Below are positions 46,060 through 56,318 of a DNA stretch of 64,000 nucleotides, piece after piece. The stretch spans positions 62,001-126,000 of the forward strand of contig CAKJVC010000114.1 in the NCBI GenBank assembly GCA_918026815.1, written 5' to 3'. Every line of letters begins with the position of its first letter. Position 1 is the first letter of the stretch. Source of the DNA: Chalara sp. BL73 (lineage: Eukaryota; Ascomycota; Leotiomycetes; Helotiales). Both the position numbers and the translations under genes were made by a program. The notes below the pieces were generated by a model. The model searched no databases and was not told the origin of the DNA. It saw only the letters and a list, made by a program, of their open reading frames with translations.

Positions 46060-46068
46060 CTAATCTCT
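46060..46068 (+). promoter_or_regulatory. Predicted self-priming primer-binding site of the Gypsy element
   Basis: Two bases after the 5' LTR lies CTAATCTCT, the exact reverse complement of AGAGATTAG at 45998-46006 within the LTR. That LTR site is about 35 bp downstream of TATAAG (45963), where transcription should start. The transcript's 5' end could therefore fold back and prime reverse transcription, as in the Tf1/sushi group. No tRNA 3'-end complement was noticed. Confidence 0.7.
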
Positions 46069-46122
46069 TTTTCATGAGGTGTAGTTCGGCACGAGTCAGA
46101 AGAGTATCGCACCCAGAACGCC

Positions 46123-49100
46123 ATGGTATCGAAAAAGAAAGAAAAAGCAGCTGGATCTGCTTCTACAGCTCGCCGACCTATTACTCGGTCTTTTACAGAG
46201 AATCTGAGTCTTGACCCACCTGGTACAACTCGTGTGCGCAGAGAATCAAAAAGAAGTTAACACTCGGAAGAAATCGAAAACGAAACGCTTCAGGAACGGC
46301 AAGGAGACGACGTTGTTATGGACACACAGAATACGTTGGCCCGCGAGCTATCTGTTGTGGCAGAGCTCTAAAGGAAGATACGTTAGGCGGAGCAACGCAA
46401 AAAGCAAAGACTTACGAAGTTAAGCAACGCTGCTAGAGAACTTGAGAAAGTGAGGAAACAGCGAAGGACTTTGAAGGAACAGTTGCGCAGCTTGGATGAC
46501 TTCGAAAAAAGCCAGGAACTGGCCGAAAAGGAAACCAGGGCGAAACGCCGCCGGCACACCGGTGAAACGCTTCCGAACAGAACAGAGTTTGGGGCTATAA
46601 AGCCTGGACGCCAGCTATTCTTTTAGCAACCGGTACTGAAACCTAAGGATTTACCTGATTTCAAGAAAAAGACTTTATTAGAAGTACAGTCTTTTGTTTC
46701 AGCTGCGGAACGCTGTTTCAGGGCAGACGGAAATTACTACTTTTTTAATGACACGCGGAAAATAGACTATTGTGTCTCCGTTTTCGATATAATGACGGAA
46801 CGGAAGTAGAACGGCTATAAGTCGGAAATAGAAGTCGGCAATACTATATAGGAAAAGTTTGTAGCTTTCTTTTATGATTTGTTTACGGATAAAAACAATC
46901 GGGAACTAAACGCAGCCAGCAAGCTAAAAAACGCCAAGCAGCGAGAGAACTAGTCGGTAAAAGCTTTTGCAATACACCTGGAAACGCTCGAAAGAAAGCT
47001 GGAAATCGTGGATGATGCGCACTGTCAACGTACGTTATTCGGAAAGCTTAAAAATGACTTGAAAGCAAGCATATTGCGCTATAGGGATCTTTTTAAAAGC
47101 CGGAAAGCGCTGATATTTTTGGCCCGAAAAATAAAAAGTGCAAAGAAAATTATTAGCAACTCTAGTAGCTCAAATAAAAGAGCCACGAGGAACTCGCGGA
47201 GAGGTGCCGATGCTTCTGCGTTTACGGCCGAATCAGAAACGCCGGCTTTACGCTCTATAGCAGGAAATACTCAGAGAAACACAAAAGACACTTTGAGTGA
47301 AGCGAATCGCACTTTTATCGGTACCGGCACAAAAAGTAGACGTAGTGCTATTCGATGCTATCGGTGCAGTGAAAAAAGTCATCTATCTTTTAAATGCCTC
47401 AATATAAAGTGCTACAATTGCAAAAAAAAAAGTCACATTTCCACTAATTGCTTAAAGCCTAAGCAAAGAAACGGAGGAGCTCGTTCTTAATATTCTTTTT
47501 GCCAGGAAAGACGGGCAAAAACGCAGAAAGAAAACGAATAGTTATTTCGGTACGAGTATTTAGTGCCGAAGAAAGAACGGAGGAAGTACAGGCATTTATC
47601 GACAGCGGTACAGAACAGAGCTGTGTAAAACAGTCTTTGGCTATACGGCATAATTAAGAGTCAAAAGACGCTCAGTTCTAACTGGCTACAGCAGAAAGAA
47701 AAGAAGTTGTTACTTACAGGATTAACAATATCGGCCTGGCTATTACTGATTCCAAAAGCACCACGAAACTCTACCGACACGACTTCGTGGCGTGCGACTT
47801 TAATATACCAGACGTTTTTTTTATATTAGGGTTTTTTTGGCTGAAGCAGGTTGACCCAGTTATACGTTTCTTTACGGAAAGCTGGCGATACTTTCTCGAA
47901 ACGTCCCAGATCAGAGTGCTTAGCGTTAAAAACTTCCGCAAAGCCAGCAAAAGCCAGGTAATTTATTGTTTGGTTTTACAGCGAGTAAAGGAAAGCCTAG
48001 TATTGCTCTTTTTTGAACACACAAGCTACGCTGATATGTTCAACGACGTTTCCGCAAGCATTTTACTAAAGCATTATTCGATAAAGCACCGAATCAACTT
48101 CGAGCCGGGAACGGTACTGCCGTGGGACTTTGTTTACTCGTTTTTAGAGAAAAAATTAACAATATTGAAAAAATATTTCGAATCTTCTTTATTAAAAAAA
48201 TGGATCCGCCGATTTACTAGCTCTACAGAAGCGCCGATTTTATTCGTACCCAAAAAGAACGGTTCTTTTAGGCTATGCGTAAACTACAAAGAATTGAATA
48301 GAATCACGATTAAGAATAGAACGCTGCTGCTTCTGATTAGCGAAACGTTAAATAAGCTTCGTCGCTCAAAGCGATTCACGAAAATAGATTTTACTAATGC
48401 TTACTACAGAATACGTATTAAAAAAAGCGATGAGTGGAAAACGGCGTTTCGTACTCGATACGGCTACTTCGAGTACCTGGTTCTTTTTTTTAGGCTTTCG
48501 AACGCTCTAGTTACGTTCTAAGCTTACATCAACTAAACGCTAGTCGGCCTTGTCGATGTGATTTGTGTAGTTTACTTTAATAATATACTTATCTTTTCGG
48601 AAAGAATCGAAGACTATACGAAAGCGGTTTATAAAGTTCTCGAAAAGCTACAGAAATACAAGCTATACGCAAACTTTCCTAAGTGCCGCTTTAATACGGA
48701 TACTGTTGAGTTTCTAGGCTTTATTGTAAGGCTTAAAAGTATAGAAATGGATCTTTTTCGCGTGGAAACCGTAAAAAAATAGTTTGTACCTATATGCTAC
48801 AAAAATATTTAAATGTTTTTAGAGTTTACTAACTTTTACAAACGATTTATCAAGGAATACGCTCGCATTTGTGTGCTGCTAACAGACTTTTTTAAGAAAA
48901 TGGAAAAGCCTACGGCTCTTTTTCGAATAGAGCCCGAAGCGCTAGCGAGCTTTAAAGTCTTAAAATCAAGATTCCGGGAAACACTTCTGCTTAGACATTT
49001 TGATTCGCAACGTAAAATCAAAGTAGAAACAGACGGCTCTAAATAGGCTATAGCCGGGATTTTTTCGCAGCTGTTCGGAAAAAAAAAAAAAGCTAAATGG

Positions 49101-51290
49101 CACTTTATCGCTTTTTACTTAAAGAAGCTTACTTCTGTTAAGTTTCGATATAACACTTACGACATAGAATTGATGGCTATAGTTTATGCTTTTCGACAAT
49201 AAAAGCAATACTTTCGAGGCAGTGCCGATACTGTTACGGTTCGCACCGACTATAACAATTTGAAATATTTCATAACAAAAAAGAAGCTTACAGGCCGCTA
49301 GGCGAGATAGGCCGAAAGCTTAAGCGAGTTTAATTTTGTGATTGAGTTTAGACCAGGCAAGACTAATTCCGTAGACGGACTTTCAAAAAGGCCGGACTAT
49401 AGAAAGTCGACGCCGAATCGAGGGCGAGGCGAAAAAAAAGCAGAAACGTTTTTTCCGACCTTGTATGACAAACTGCGTGTGGCAGAGTTGTTTCATGCTT
49501 TAAAAAACTATCTGGGAAGTGTGCTTTTAGGTGGCACGAGTTAAGCGCGCTCGTGTGAAGTCGCGTTCACCCCGGGGGGTAAGCGCTCTCGAACCGGCGA
49601 AATGCCGGGGCTAAAAACAAACATGACAAAGTTATGGGCTAGAAAGTACTGCGGCGTAATCCGAAAAGTTGGATTTAAGCCTGCTGCTGGCATAGCTGGT
49701 TGTAAACAGCGCGTGCTACGGAAAGTAGCGATTATGTCGTTATCGACCGAAACGGTATATAGTGAAGTGACGAAGTCGATTCGAGACGTTTTAACGGAAC
49801 TGCAGAAAACTGATTTTTTTTTAGTCCGGAAAATCACCGAAGAAACTACGAAGCGAAGCCGAACCGGGGCGAAAAAGCTATAGAGCATAAACCACGAGAA
49901 TAGCTTACTCCGTTATAAAAGAGCTGTATATGTCTTTAACGAGAAATCAATACGCGCAGAAATAATTCACGTGCATTATAATAAAAAGCTTGCCGGCCAC
50001 TTTGGCGTGCGTAAAACGCGCGAGCTAATAGGCCGAAAGTACTATTGGCTTAGCTTGAAAAATAATGTTAAAAAACATGTTAAAACGTGCACGGAATGCT
50101 AGAAAAGCAAACCGAGAAAGCACCGAACCTACGGCGAGTTGGCTCCGATCTCTATCTTTTTGAAACTATAGAAAAAGATAACTATGGATTTTATTACAGA
50201 TTTACCGCCGAGCAAAAAGCACAACCAAATATATAACTCTATACTAGTTATAGTTGACAGATACACTAAACTAGCACGCTATATAACTGTACGAAAAAGT
50301 ATTCAAGCTTATAAGTTTGCGGAACTGTTCATAAACTATATTTATAAAGATTTCGGATCTTCAAAAAGAATCACTACCGATAAAAAGTCTGTTTTTACAA
50401 GCAAATTCTGGAAAAACTTTATGTATTACTTTAAGATTCGCCGCCGACTTTCCACCGCTTTCTATCCGCAAACGGACGGCCAGACGGAACGACAAAATCA
50501 AACTCTAGAATTCTATTTGAGAACGTATTGCAATTACAAGCAAAATAACTGGGTCTCGAAACTAGCTTTAGCGGAATTCACATACAACAACTCTGTCTAT
50601 GCAAGCACCGGTAGTACTCCGTTTAGACTACTTTACGGCTTCGATTCTGAGCTGGGCTTGAACGTCGGGAACAACGTTCCCGAAAAAAAAGTGCCGGCAG
50701 CTGAAAAAAGAATCAAGCTTTTAGTAGAAGAACGAAAAAAGCTTTCGAGTAACTTCCGAAAAGCTTACGAAAAGCACAGGAAGTACTACGACGCAAAACA
50801 CAAGCTAACCCGTTTCCGCGTAAAAAAGAAAGTGATGCTAGCCTCGAAGAATATTCGACAACTTAGGCCTAGCCGCAAGCTTGCAGACAAATATCTAGGA
50901 CTATTCAAAGTCCTAAAAGTTATAAAAAATCACGAGCAAGCTTACAAGCTAAAGCTACCGCTATTCTACAAGATCCACAATGTATTCCATGTATTTTTAT
51001 TAAAGCCGTAGCATAAACGTGAAAAAGCCGTCGAAAAACCGGCACCGATTCTAGTACAAAGAAAAGAAAAGTACAAAGTAAAAGCTATTCAAGCCTACCG
51101 AACTACAAAAAAGGAAATAGAGTATTTAGTACGCTAGAAAAAGTATTCTCTTGCGGAAAACTTATGGAAGCCCGCGAAGAACTTTCGAAGCGCCGGCGAA
51201 GTAGTGCAGAAGTATTACCGAGGAACTACGTTTAAGATAGCAAAAGAGTCGAAAAAAAGGAAACGGAAAAGAGCAAAGTAGTTAATTTAT
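46123..51290 (+). pseudogene. Gag-Pol polyprotein of Gypsy element, riddled with TAG stops
   Basis: It probably starts at ATG 46123 (MVSKKKEKAAGSAS). Two zinc knuckles (CYRCSEKSHLSFKC and CYNCKKKSHISTNC) lie near 47356-47450. Reverse transcriptase lies at about 48200-48780, where the catalytic YxDD motif reads YFNN near 48579. RNase H is at about 48990-49290. The integrase zinc finger is at about 49960-50110 and the integrase core at 50184-51011 (MDFITDLPPSKKHN, YPQTDGQTER). A chromodomain-like segment lies at about 51080-51230, with EYLVR-stop-KKY where WKGY is normal. Nearly all stops are TAG at positions where Gln or Trp is expected, fitting CpA-to-TpA changes on either strand. It is non-functional. 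Confidence 0.88.
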
Positions 51291-51394
51291 GCTCGAAAGC
51301 AAACAGCAAGAGCTCGGGGGCGAAACGATGAGTGCTCGAAGGCGAAGCTAAACGTCCAGAAAACCACTCGCCGCCAAAGCACTCTTCACTACTT

Positions 51395-51600
51395 CCGCCA
51401 CTACATCCTTTCCCTCGATTCCTCCTCGACTCTCCTTTTCTCCTTCTTCTCCACCTCTCTCCTCCATTTCTTTATCCTCTTTCCCCTTTTCTCCTTCTCT
51501 ACCTCCCTCCTTTATCTCCTCATTCTCCCTTTCTTCCTCGTCGGAGGCAAACTCTTTCTTATCGTCATTCTTATCGTCTTTATCTTCGTCCTCGTTTTCG
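51395..51600. repeat. Pyrimidine-rich low-complexity tract in Gypsy 3' region
   Basis: About 200 bp of almost pure C/T on the plus strand (TCCTTCTTCTCC-like). An open frame across it is an artefact of composition. Its strand asymmetry may be structural for the element's RNA. Confidence 0.6.
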
Positions 51601-52131
51601 TTAATGCCGGCTTAGCCGAATTAGATCGGCTACGAGTCGAAAGAAGTTCGATTACTTACCGCCACTCGCTGCAATTTAACTAACTCCCGCAGAAGGGAAT
51701 TGGTTTTCTTGGCCTCCGTAAAAAAAGCCAAGAAAACCGCTTCTACTCTTTTAAAGTGGGCCTATTGGCGAGACAGAGCTTCCGAACGATTTTTGATCTC
51801 CGAAAAGACCCGGGCGATGGCCTCACGGAAGCGCTTCTTGCGGTCGTCGGAGCCGGGACGCTCCCGAAGCAAACGCGACTAGCGTGCGAAGCGACTACCA
51901 CAGCGGCGGAGGGCAGCCGGCAGCTAGTCGGAGTTAGATCGAAAAGGTATCGAAACTACAAAGTACTTACGGAAAGACATTTAGCCTTAAGGCCGCGGCA
52001 ACGAGAGCATTTGATGCTGCTCTTTTTATCGAAGGAGCAGCAGACTTCGAGCTCAGAGCCCGCAATCTTCGCACAGCGAAAGCAGACGGAAAGAGCCGAA
52101 GCCGAAACGGAGGCGGAACGCAGAGCAGACA

Positions 52132-52153
52132 TAGTAGTAGTAGTAGTAGTAGT
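52132..52153. repeat. (TAG)n microsatellite in Gypsy 3' region
   Basis: Seven TAG units in a row are followed by degenerate TGG/TGATAG units to about 52190. Confidence 0.8.
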
Positions 52154-52487
52154 GGTGGTGATAGTGATAGTGTTGGTGATAGTGTTGCAAAAAGAAAAGA
52201 AAACGCAGCTAAGCGGAAGGGAAGCGCTTATTTATAGGCTGAGGTTCGACTATTACTTATTTCTATTCATGACTGGAAGCTATTGTTGTTGTTACTCATT
52301 TACTTAGAGGGCGTTGTTGATTGTTCCTATTGTACTCAGTTTTCGCTTTTTATTGTATTCAAGTTGTTGTTCGCCACGAGCTTTTTCCGGCTTACTTTCG
52401 ATTGCTCCACGAGCTGGCCACAATACTAAGCTACAATACTAGCGCTTGACACTTGCAATACCAACATGAACGTCGGGACGACGTTCT

Positions 52488-52501
52488 AGAGAGGGGGGCA
52501 A
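52488..52501 (+). promoter_or_regulatory. Polypurine tract of the Gypsy element
   Basis: AGAGAGGGGGGCAA lies immediately 5' of the 3' LTR, the expected position of the plus-strand primer. Confidence 0.7.
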
Positions 52502-52704
52502 TGTCAGGCGCCAGGATGTCACGTGCTAAAGGGCACTGAAAGGGGCTCGGTAAAAGCACTGAGGCTTGGCATGTATGGGCACGTAGAGAGTCGCCAGGGG
52601 TTCGGAGGGTATAAGTAGGGGACTCGGAACGTAGTAGAGGAGGTAGAGATTAGTCTTGGTATCAATTGCAGTTGACTTGTGCCACCCTACTCCAGCACCT
52701 TACA
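52502..52704 (+). repeat. 3' LTR of Gypsy element
   Basis: It is 203 bp and nearly identical to 45855-46057. The two differences are G-to-A. It is followed immediately by the GCGGC target duplication. Confidence 0.95.
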
Positions 52705-53785
52705 GCGGCAGTATATTACTATAATATATTAATAATAGCTTTTTTTTAAAAAAAAAATTAAAAATTTACAAAAAATAAATAATTTAATAATTTTTTAAAA
52801 GAATTACTTGTAATAGCTCGAAAAAATATATTATTTGTTATAGCAAAATTTAAAAGTAAATTTTTGAATTGTATTACGTCGAATTCGGGAAATTTTGGTT
52901 TTTTTAAAGCTCGACTTTTATTAAAATAGTCGAATATAGTCGAAGTTTAACTATTTTTTTCGATATCGAAATTTATAGAATTTTATTAATATTTTTTTTT
53001 TAAAAAAAGTTTTAGTTTACCGGACTTAAAGTCGTTTATTATAGCTTTTATATTAAAAAATTTATAAAAGCTATTATAATATGCAATATAATTGCTTGTT
53101 GAATAATTTATTTTTTAATTTTTTTAAATTTTACTATTATATAATTAGTAAATAATTAGTTTTTATAAATAGTTTTACTTACTTGCATTTTTTTTGTAAA
53201 TACTTAACAGTAATAGTTCGAAGTATATTAATATTTTTTTGTAGCGGATTTAAAATTTTTTGAAATAAATTTTTTTTAAAAATAATAAGTTAAGTGTTTA
53301 TATTAATTTTAAAATCCAAAGAATTTTGTAAACGTATAATACGATTCGATTAAGCTTGTTAAAACATTTTGTAATAAAAATATAAAAGCGTAATAATATA
53401 ATGTTAAGTAAATGTTTATAAATAAAAGTAAATTACAAAAAAAAAAGTAAAAACAATTTGTGTTGTTATATAAATTAAAAAAAAGTTCTAAAGTATTTTT
53501 TTACTTGATTTATAATAAAAGTTTTATTAAAAATCAAGTATTACAAGTCTATTATAAATCGTTGAATTAGTAATAAGCTAATTAGTAATTAAATTCTTGA
53601 AAATTCTGGAAGTTTCTGCTTTTGTGCCGGCAGAATTTTTACCGCCTTTTTAATTAGTTACTACTCAACTACATAATGAATACTTTGAGCTGAGTTTGAG
53701 TTGAGTTTAATTAGTGATATTTAGAGTTGAGTTGAGTATAAGTAGTAAACTAACTACTCAACTACTCAACTCATTTCTCACACTG

Positions 53786-53793
53786 TTCCTGGA
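53786..53793. repeat. Right 8-bp target duplication of hAT element (TTCCTGGA)
   Basis: It is identical to 43343-43350, 10.4 kb away on the other side of the composite insertion. Confidence 0.9.
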
Positions 53794-54076
53794 ATACGGA
53801 CCACAATGTCACCAACTGAAATCCCTCCAAAAACACATTTGAGTGGTCGAATTTCTTTTTTGGTGGTGTTTTCCCCTCATTTGGCGCCTATTAAACCAAA
53901 TGAGATAAGTATAAACGAAATTTGCATGTACAGCGTGTCACAAGTCCAGAATCTGACTGTTCCATTGCGAATAATGAAAATGAATTATATGATGTCTATA
54001 GATACATACCAATTATTGTTAGCCAAGAGGACCAAAGCTCTCTGTACTGCTCCCTTACACACAATATTTGAGCAAG
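53794..54076. other. Upstream region of pectin methylesterase relic
   Basis: This 283-bp stretch lies between the hAT right target duplication and the ATG at 54077. A plus-strand frame here has no family resemblance. The hAT insertion lies under 300 bp from the start codon. Confidence 0.35.
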
Positions 54077-54826
54077 ATGAGGCGCCAAGTCATACGCTAC
54101 CTCGCCTTCATCACTACATTCTTCCAAATTGCTCTTGCTAGAGTTCTAGTAGAATCATATGCTCGTTGTCAATATCCAACAGCAAAGGTCCTTGACGGCT
54201 GCCCTCAAGGCACTATCATTGTTGGCCACAATTCTACTTTAGCACATTTTCAAACTATTCAAAGTTCCATCATTTCACTCCCAGACGACGGCACAACTCG
54301 TACCATTTTAGTTCTTTCAGGGAACTACACGGAACAGGTCAATGTTACACGAACTGCACCAACTAGACTGATTGGCCAGACCAGAGACCCACGAAACAGG
54401 TCTGCAAATACTGTTACAGTTTACTGGGCGTCCGCTAACGGCGCTGGCTCTGGATTTAATGACAATGCTTACACCTCGTCCTTGACTGTCTCTCCAAATC
54501 TGAATGCCAGCCTTACTGGGTCTGGCAACACAGGTTTCCCTGTTCCTGCAGATACCCACAGACTTTAGAGTCTATAATATCGATATTGTGAACCATTTTG
54601 CACCTCCGAAGTGGGTGCATCGTTAGCAATCAGTGTCAGTAGAGCCAATGCCGGGTTTTACTATTGTGGCATCTACAGTTATCAAGATACCGTGTATGTT
54701 GGGAAACTAGGAAACGCGCTTTTCTACGGTGCTGAGATTGCAGGCCAGACAGATTTCCTTTACGGTTTCGGGACAGCATGGATTGAACGGTCGAATCTGA
54801 CGCTGCGTGAAATAAGCCACAATTAG
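54077..54826 (+). pseudogene. Pectin methylesterase (CE8 family), frameshifted and truncated
   Basis: This is the relic of a secreted enzyme that removes methyl esters from pectin. ATG 54077 opens a signal peptide (MRRQVIRYLAFITTFFQIAL). The beta-helix start follows (FQTIQSSIISLPDDG, then NYTEQVNVTR). Around 54555 a small indel moves the frame (DFRVYNIDIVNHFAPP), and a second near 54607 moves it back (EVGASLAISVSRANAGFYY). The catalytic region includes YQDTVYV and the Asp of QTDFLYGFGTAW. The protein then stops at 54824-54826, before the conserved Arg segment and C-terminal turns. With the GH28 relic it formed a pectinolytic pair now separated by transposons. Confidence 0.8.
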
Positions 54827-56318
54827 CGGTTAGTAATTCTAACAGCTGTCATAAAAATGAAGCGTACAAAAAGAGTAAATGCCAAGAGCTAATCTAAAGT
54901 GAAACGTAGATCTGGATAAAACATATAATATAAATGTAAATCACAGTTAACTGTAGCTTAAAAAAGTAAATCTTGGTCTAACGTTCTTGTTTACAATAAG
55001 CAATATTAATTACTGTTATATGCATTGGGCCATGCCTTATAAACATTGTTTCTTGTAAAATTAATAAGTAGATCCGTTGTAGCTTCACCAAATGTAGGTA
55101 GCAGAAGTTGGCATAGGCGACTTGGTGTCAAAGAATAACCCTAACAGATACCAAATGGTAGTATGTATGTACCCATCTCCGCCAGCTCTTTCACATGTTG
55201 TGAAAATAATAAAACAAACTCGTACAATGCCAAACGAACCACCTTATAGAAGATTTTGTAAAAGTTTGATTTGACGACTATAGTGGGATTCGGTGTAGGG
55301 ATGGGAACATGGGAAAAAGCCAGGGATATTTGTTACTAGTTAAGCCCCTCCTCGGGTGCGGCTCCAAGGCGGCTGGGCTAGATGCTTGGCAGTCCACCTA
55401 GCTCGAAGTCCTGTTTGTAGGAGGAAAAATAGGAAGTTTGTATAGCTTTGTCTCTACGAAGTAAGTTAGAAGCGAAGTAGATACGTATAGTTCAACTTAA
55501 CGCTTCTTGGAGTATAGCAGCAGCAAGGAATAGCTACATTAAAAGGGTATGGTACATTTATGCATTGGGTTGACTCTGAGCACCTGATCCGGCAACTGTA
55601 AGGCAGACTCAAAAGGCGGCACAGAGGCAGGGGAGTATACCAAAGCTCAGCTGGCTTTCTTAGGCATGGCAGTTATATGGTGAAACAAGAGGATATCCTG
55701 GAGGAAGGATTTGGAGCCAGAGCCTAGGCGGTCCTTGGTCGTAGCAGCACTTGCCCTCACTTTTTCGTGATGTGCATCCGAAAGTTAGGGAAAGACGCGG
55801 AGATGATCAGTGAGGAGGTGTCTCAAGACGGAGGACGTGTTAGATGGACGTGCTAGTTTGCTCCAACAAAGGAGTAGATAAATGTAGCACCATCTTTCTT
55901 CCAAGTTCATTATAGGAGGAAGCGTCAGAACATACGGAATTACGTACAGATTTCACTGGACAGATCCATTACAAATTGTGTCGTTTATACAGATAAGCGA
56001 TCCAGCAACACCAGCTCAAAAATGGCGGCGACGAAGTGATTGTGACAATTGACCCACGCTACAGATGGGATTGATTGATCGTTGGTTGCTTATGATGTTT
56101 CTACATACTTTATACATAGACATATTGGTGTGTCCATTTATACGTAGATAGAAATCTCACAGGAATCTAGCTCAAGTCACTCATTTAAGACATGTCATAT
56201 AAAGCAAAATAGGGATACCTTCCTATCGTCTATGCTTAAACTCACTTTTTCTCCACTTAAAGTTCTTGTGGCAGCGGCCTCTTTCGGAATGTAGAATAAT
56301 GAGCCAGGTGGAGGCCTT
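54827..56318. other. Intergenic 1.5 kb, unassigned
   Basis: No gene is supported. Segments near 55330-55450 and 55580-55800 have base composition resembling the LINE remnant downstream and could be further decayed non-LTR sequence, but I cannot show it. Confidence 0.3.

Larger units (their letters stand above)
45855..52704 (+). mobile_element. Ty3/Gypsy chromovirus-type LTR retrotransposon (complete but mutated)
   Basis: This 6,850-bp element has 203-bp LTRs and a 5-bp duplication GCGGC (45850-45854 and 52705-52709). It is inserted in the hAT element. Internal order: primer-binding site, gag with two CCHC knuckles, reverse transcriptase, RNase H, integrase (HHCC and DDE core), a chromodomain-like tail, a 1.2-kb 3' non-coding region and a purine tract before the 3' LTR. 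RT before integrase makes it Ty3/Gypsy, and the chromodomain makes it a chromovirus. Coding capacity is destroyed by many TAG codons. Confidence 0.95.
43351..53785 (-). mobile_element. hAT-family DNA transposon, RIP-bleached, split by a nested retrotransposon
   Basis: Both ends begin CAGTGTGA as inverted termini. The element is flanked by an exact 8-bp duplication TTCCTGGA (43343-43350 and 53786-53793), the hAT hallmark. Without the nested Gypsy element it would be about 3.6 kb. The sequence is extremely AT-rich. Near the left end the minus strand still encodes a hAT dimerisation domain (43734-43866). Subterminal CAACTACTCAA/TTGAGTAGTTG repeats recur at both ends. The rest of the transposase is too mutated to read. 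Confidence 0.9.

Noticed and set aside
51332..51604. Open frame rich in Leu, Pro and Ser in the Gypsy 3' region
   Set aside because: It is created by a pyrimidine-rich low-complexity tract and has no domain.
51756..52307. 183-codon open frame ending in a Val run
   Set aside because: It lies in the non-coding 3' region of the retrotransposon. The Val/Ile run is the (TAG)n/(GTG)n microsatellite read in another frame.
54540..54570. A 28-nt GT-AG intron to explain the pectin methylesterase frame change
   Set aside because: It is too short for a fungal intron and would remove the conserved PVPADT segment. An indel is more likely.
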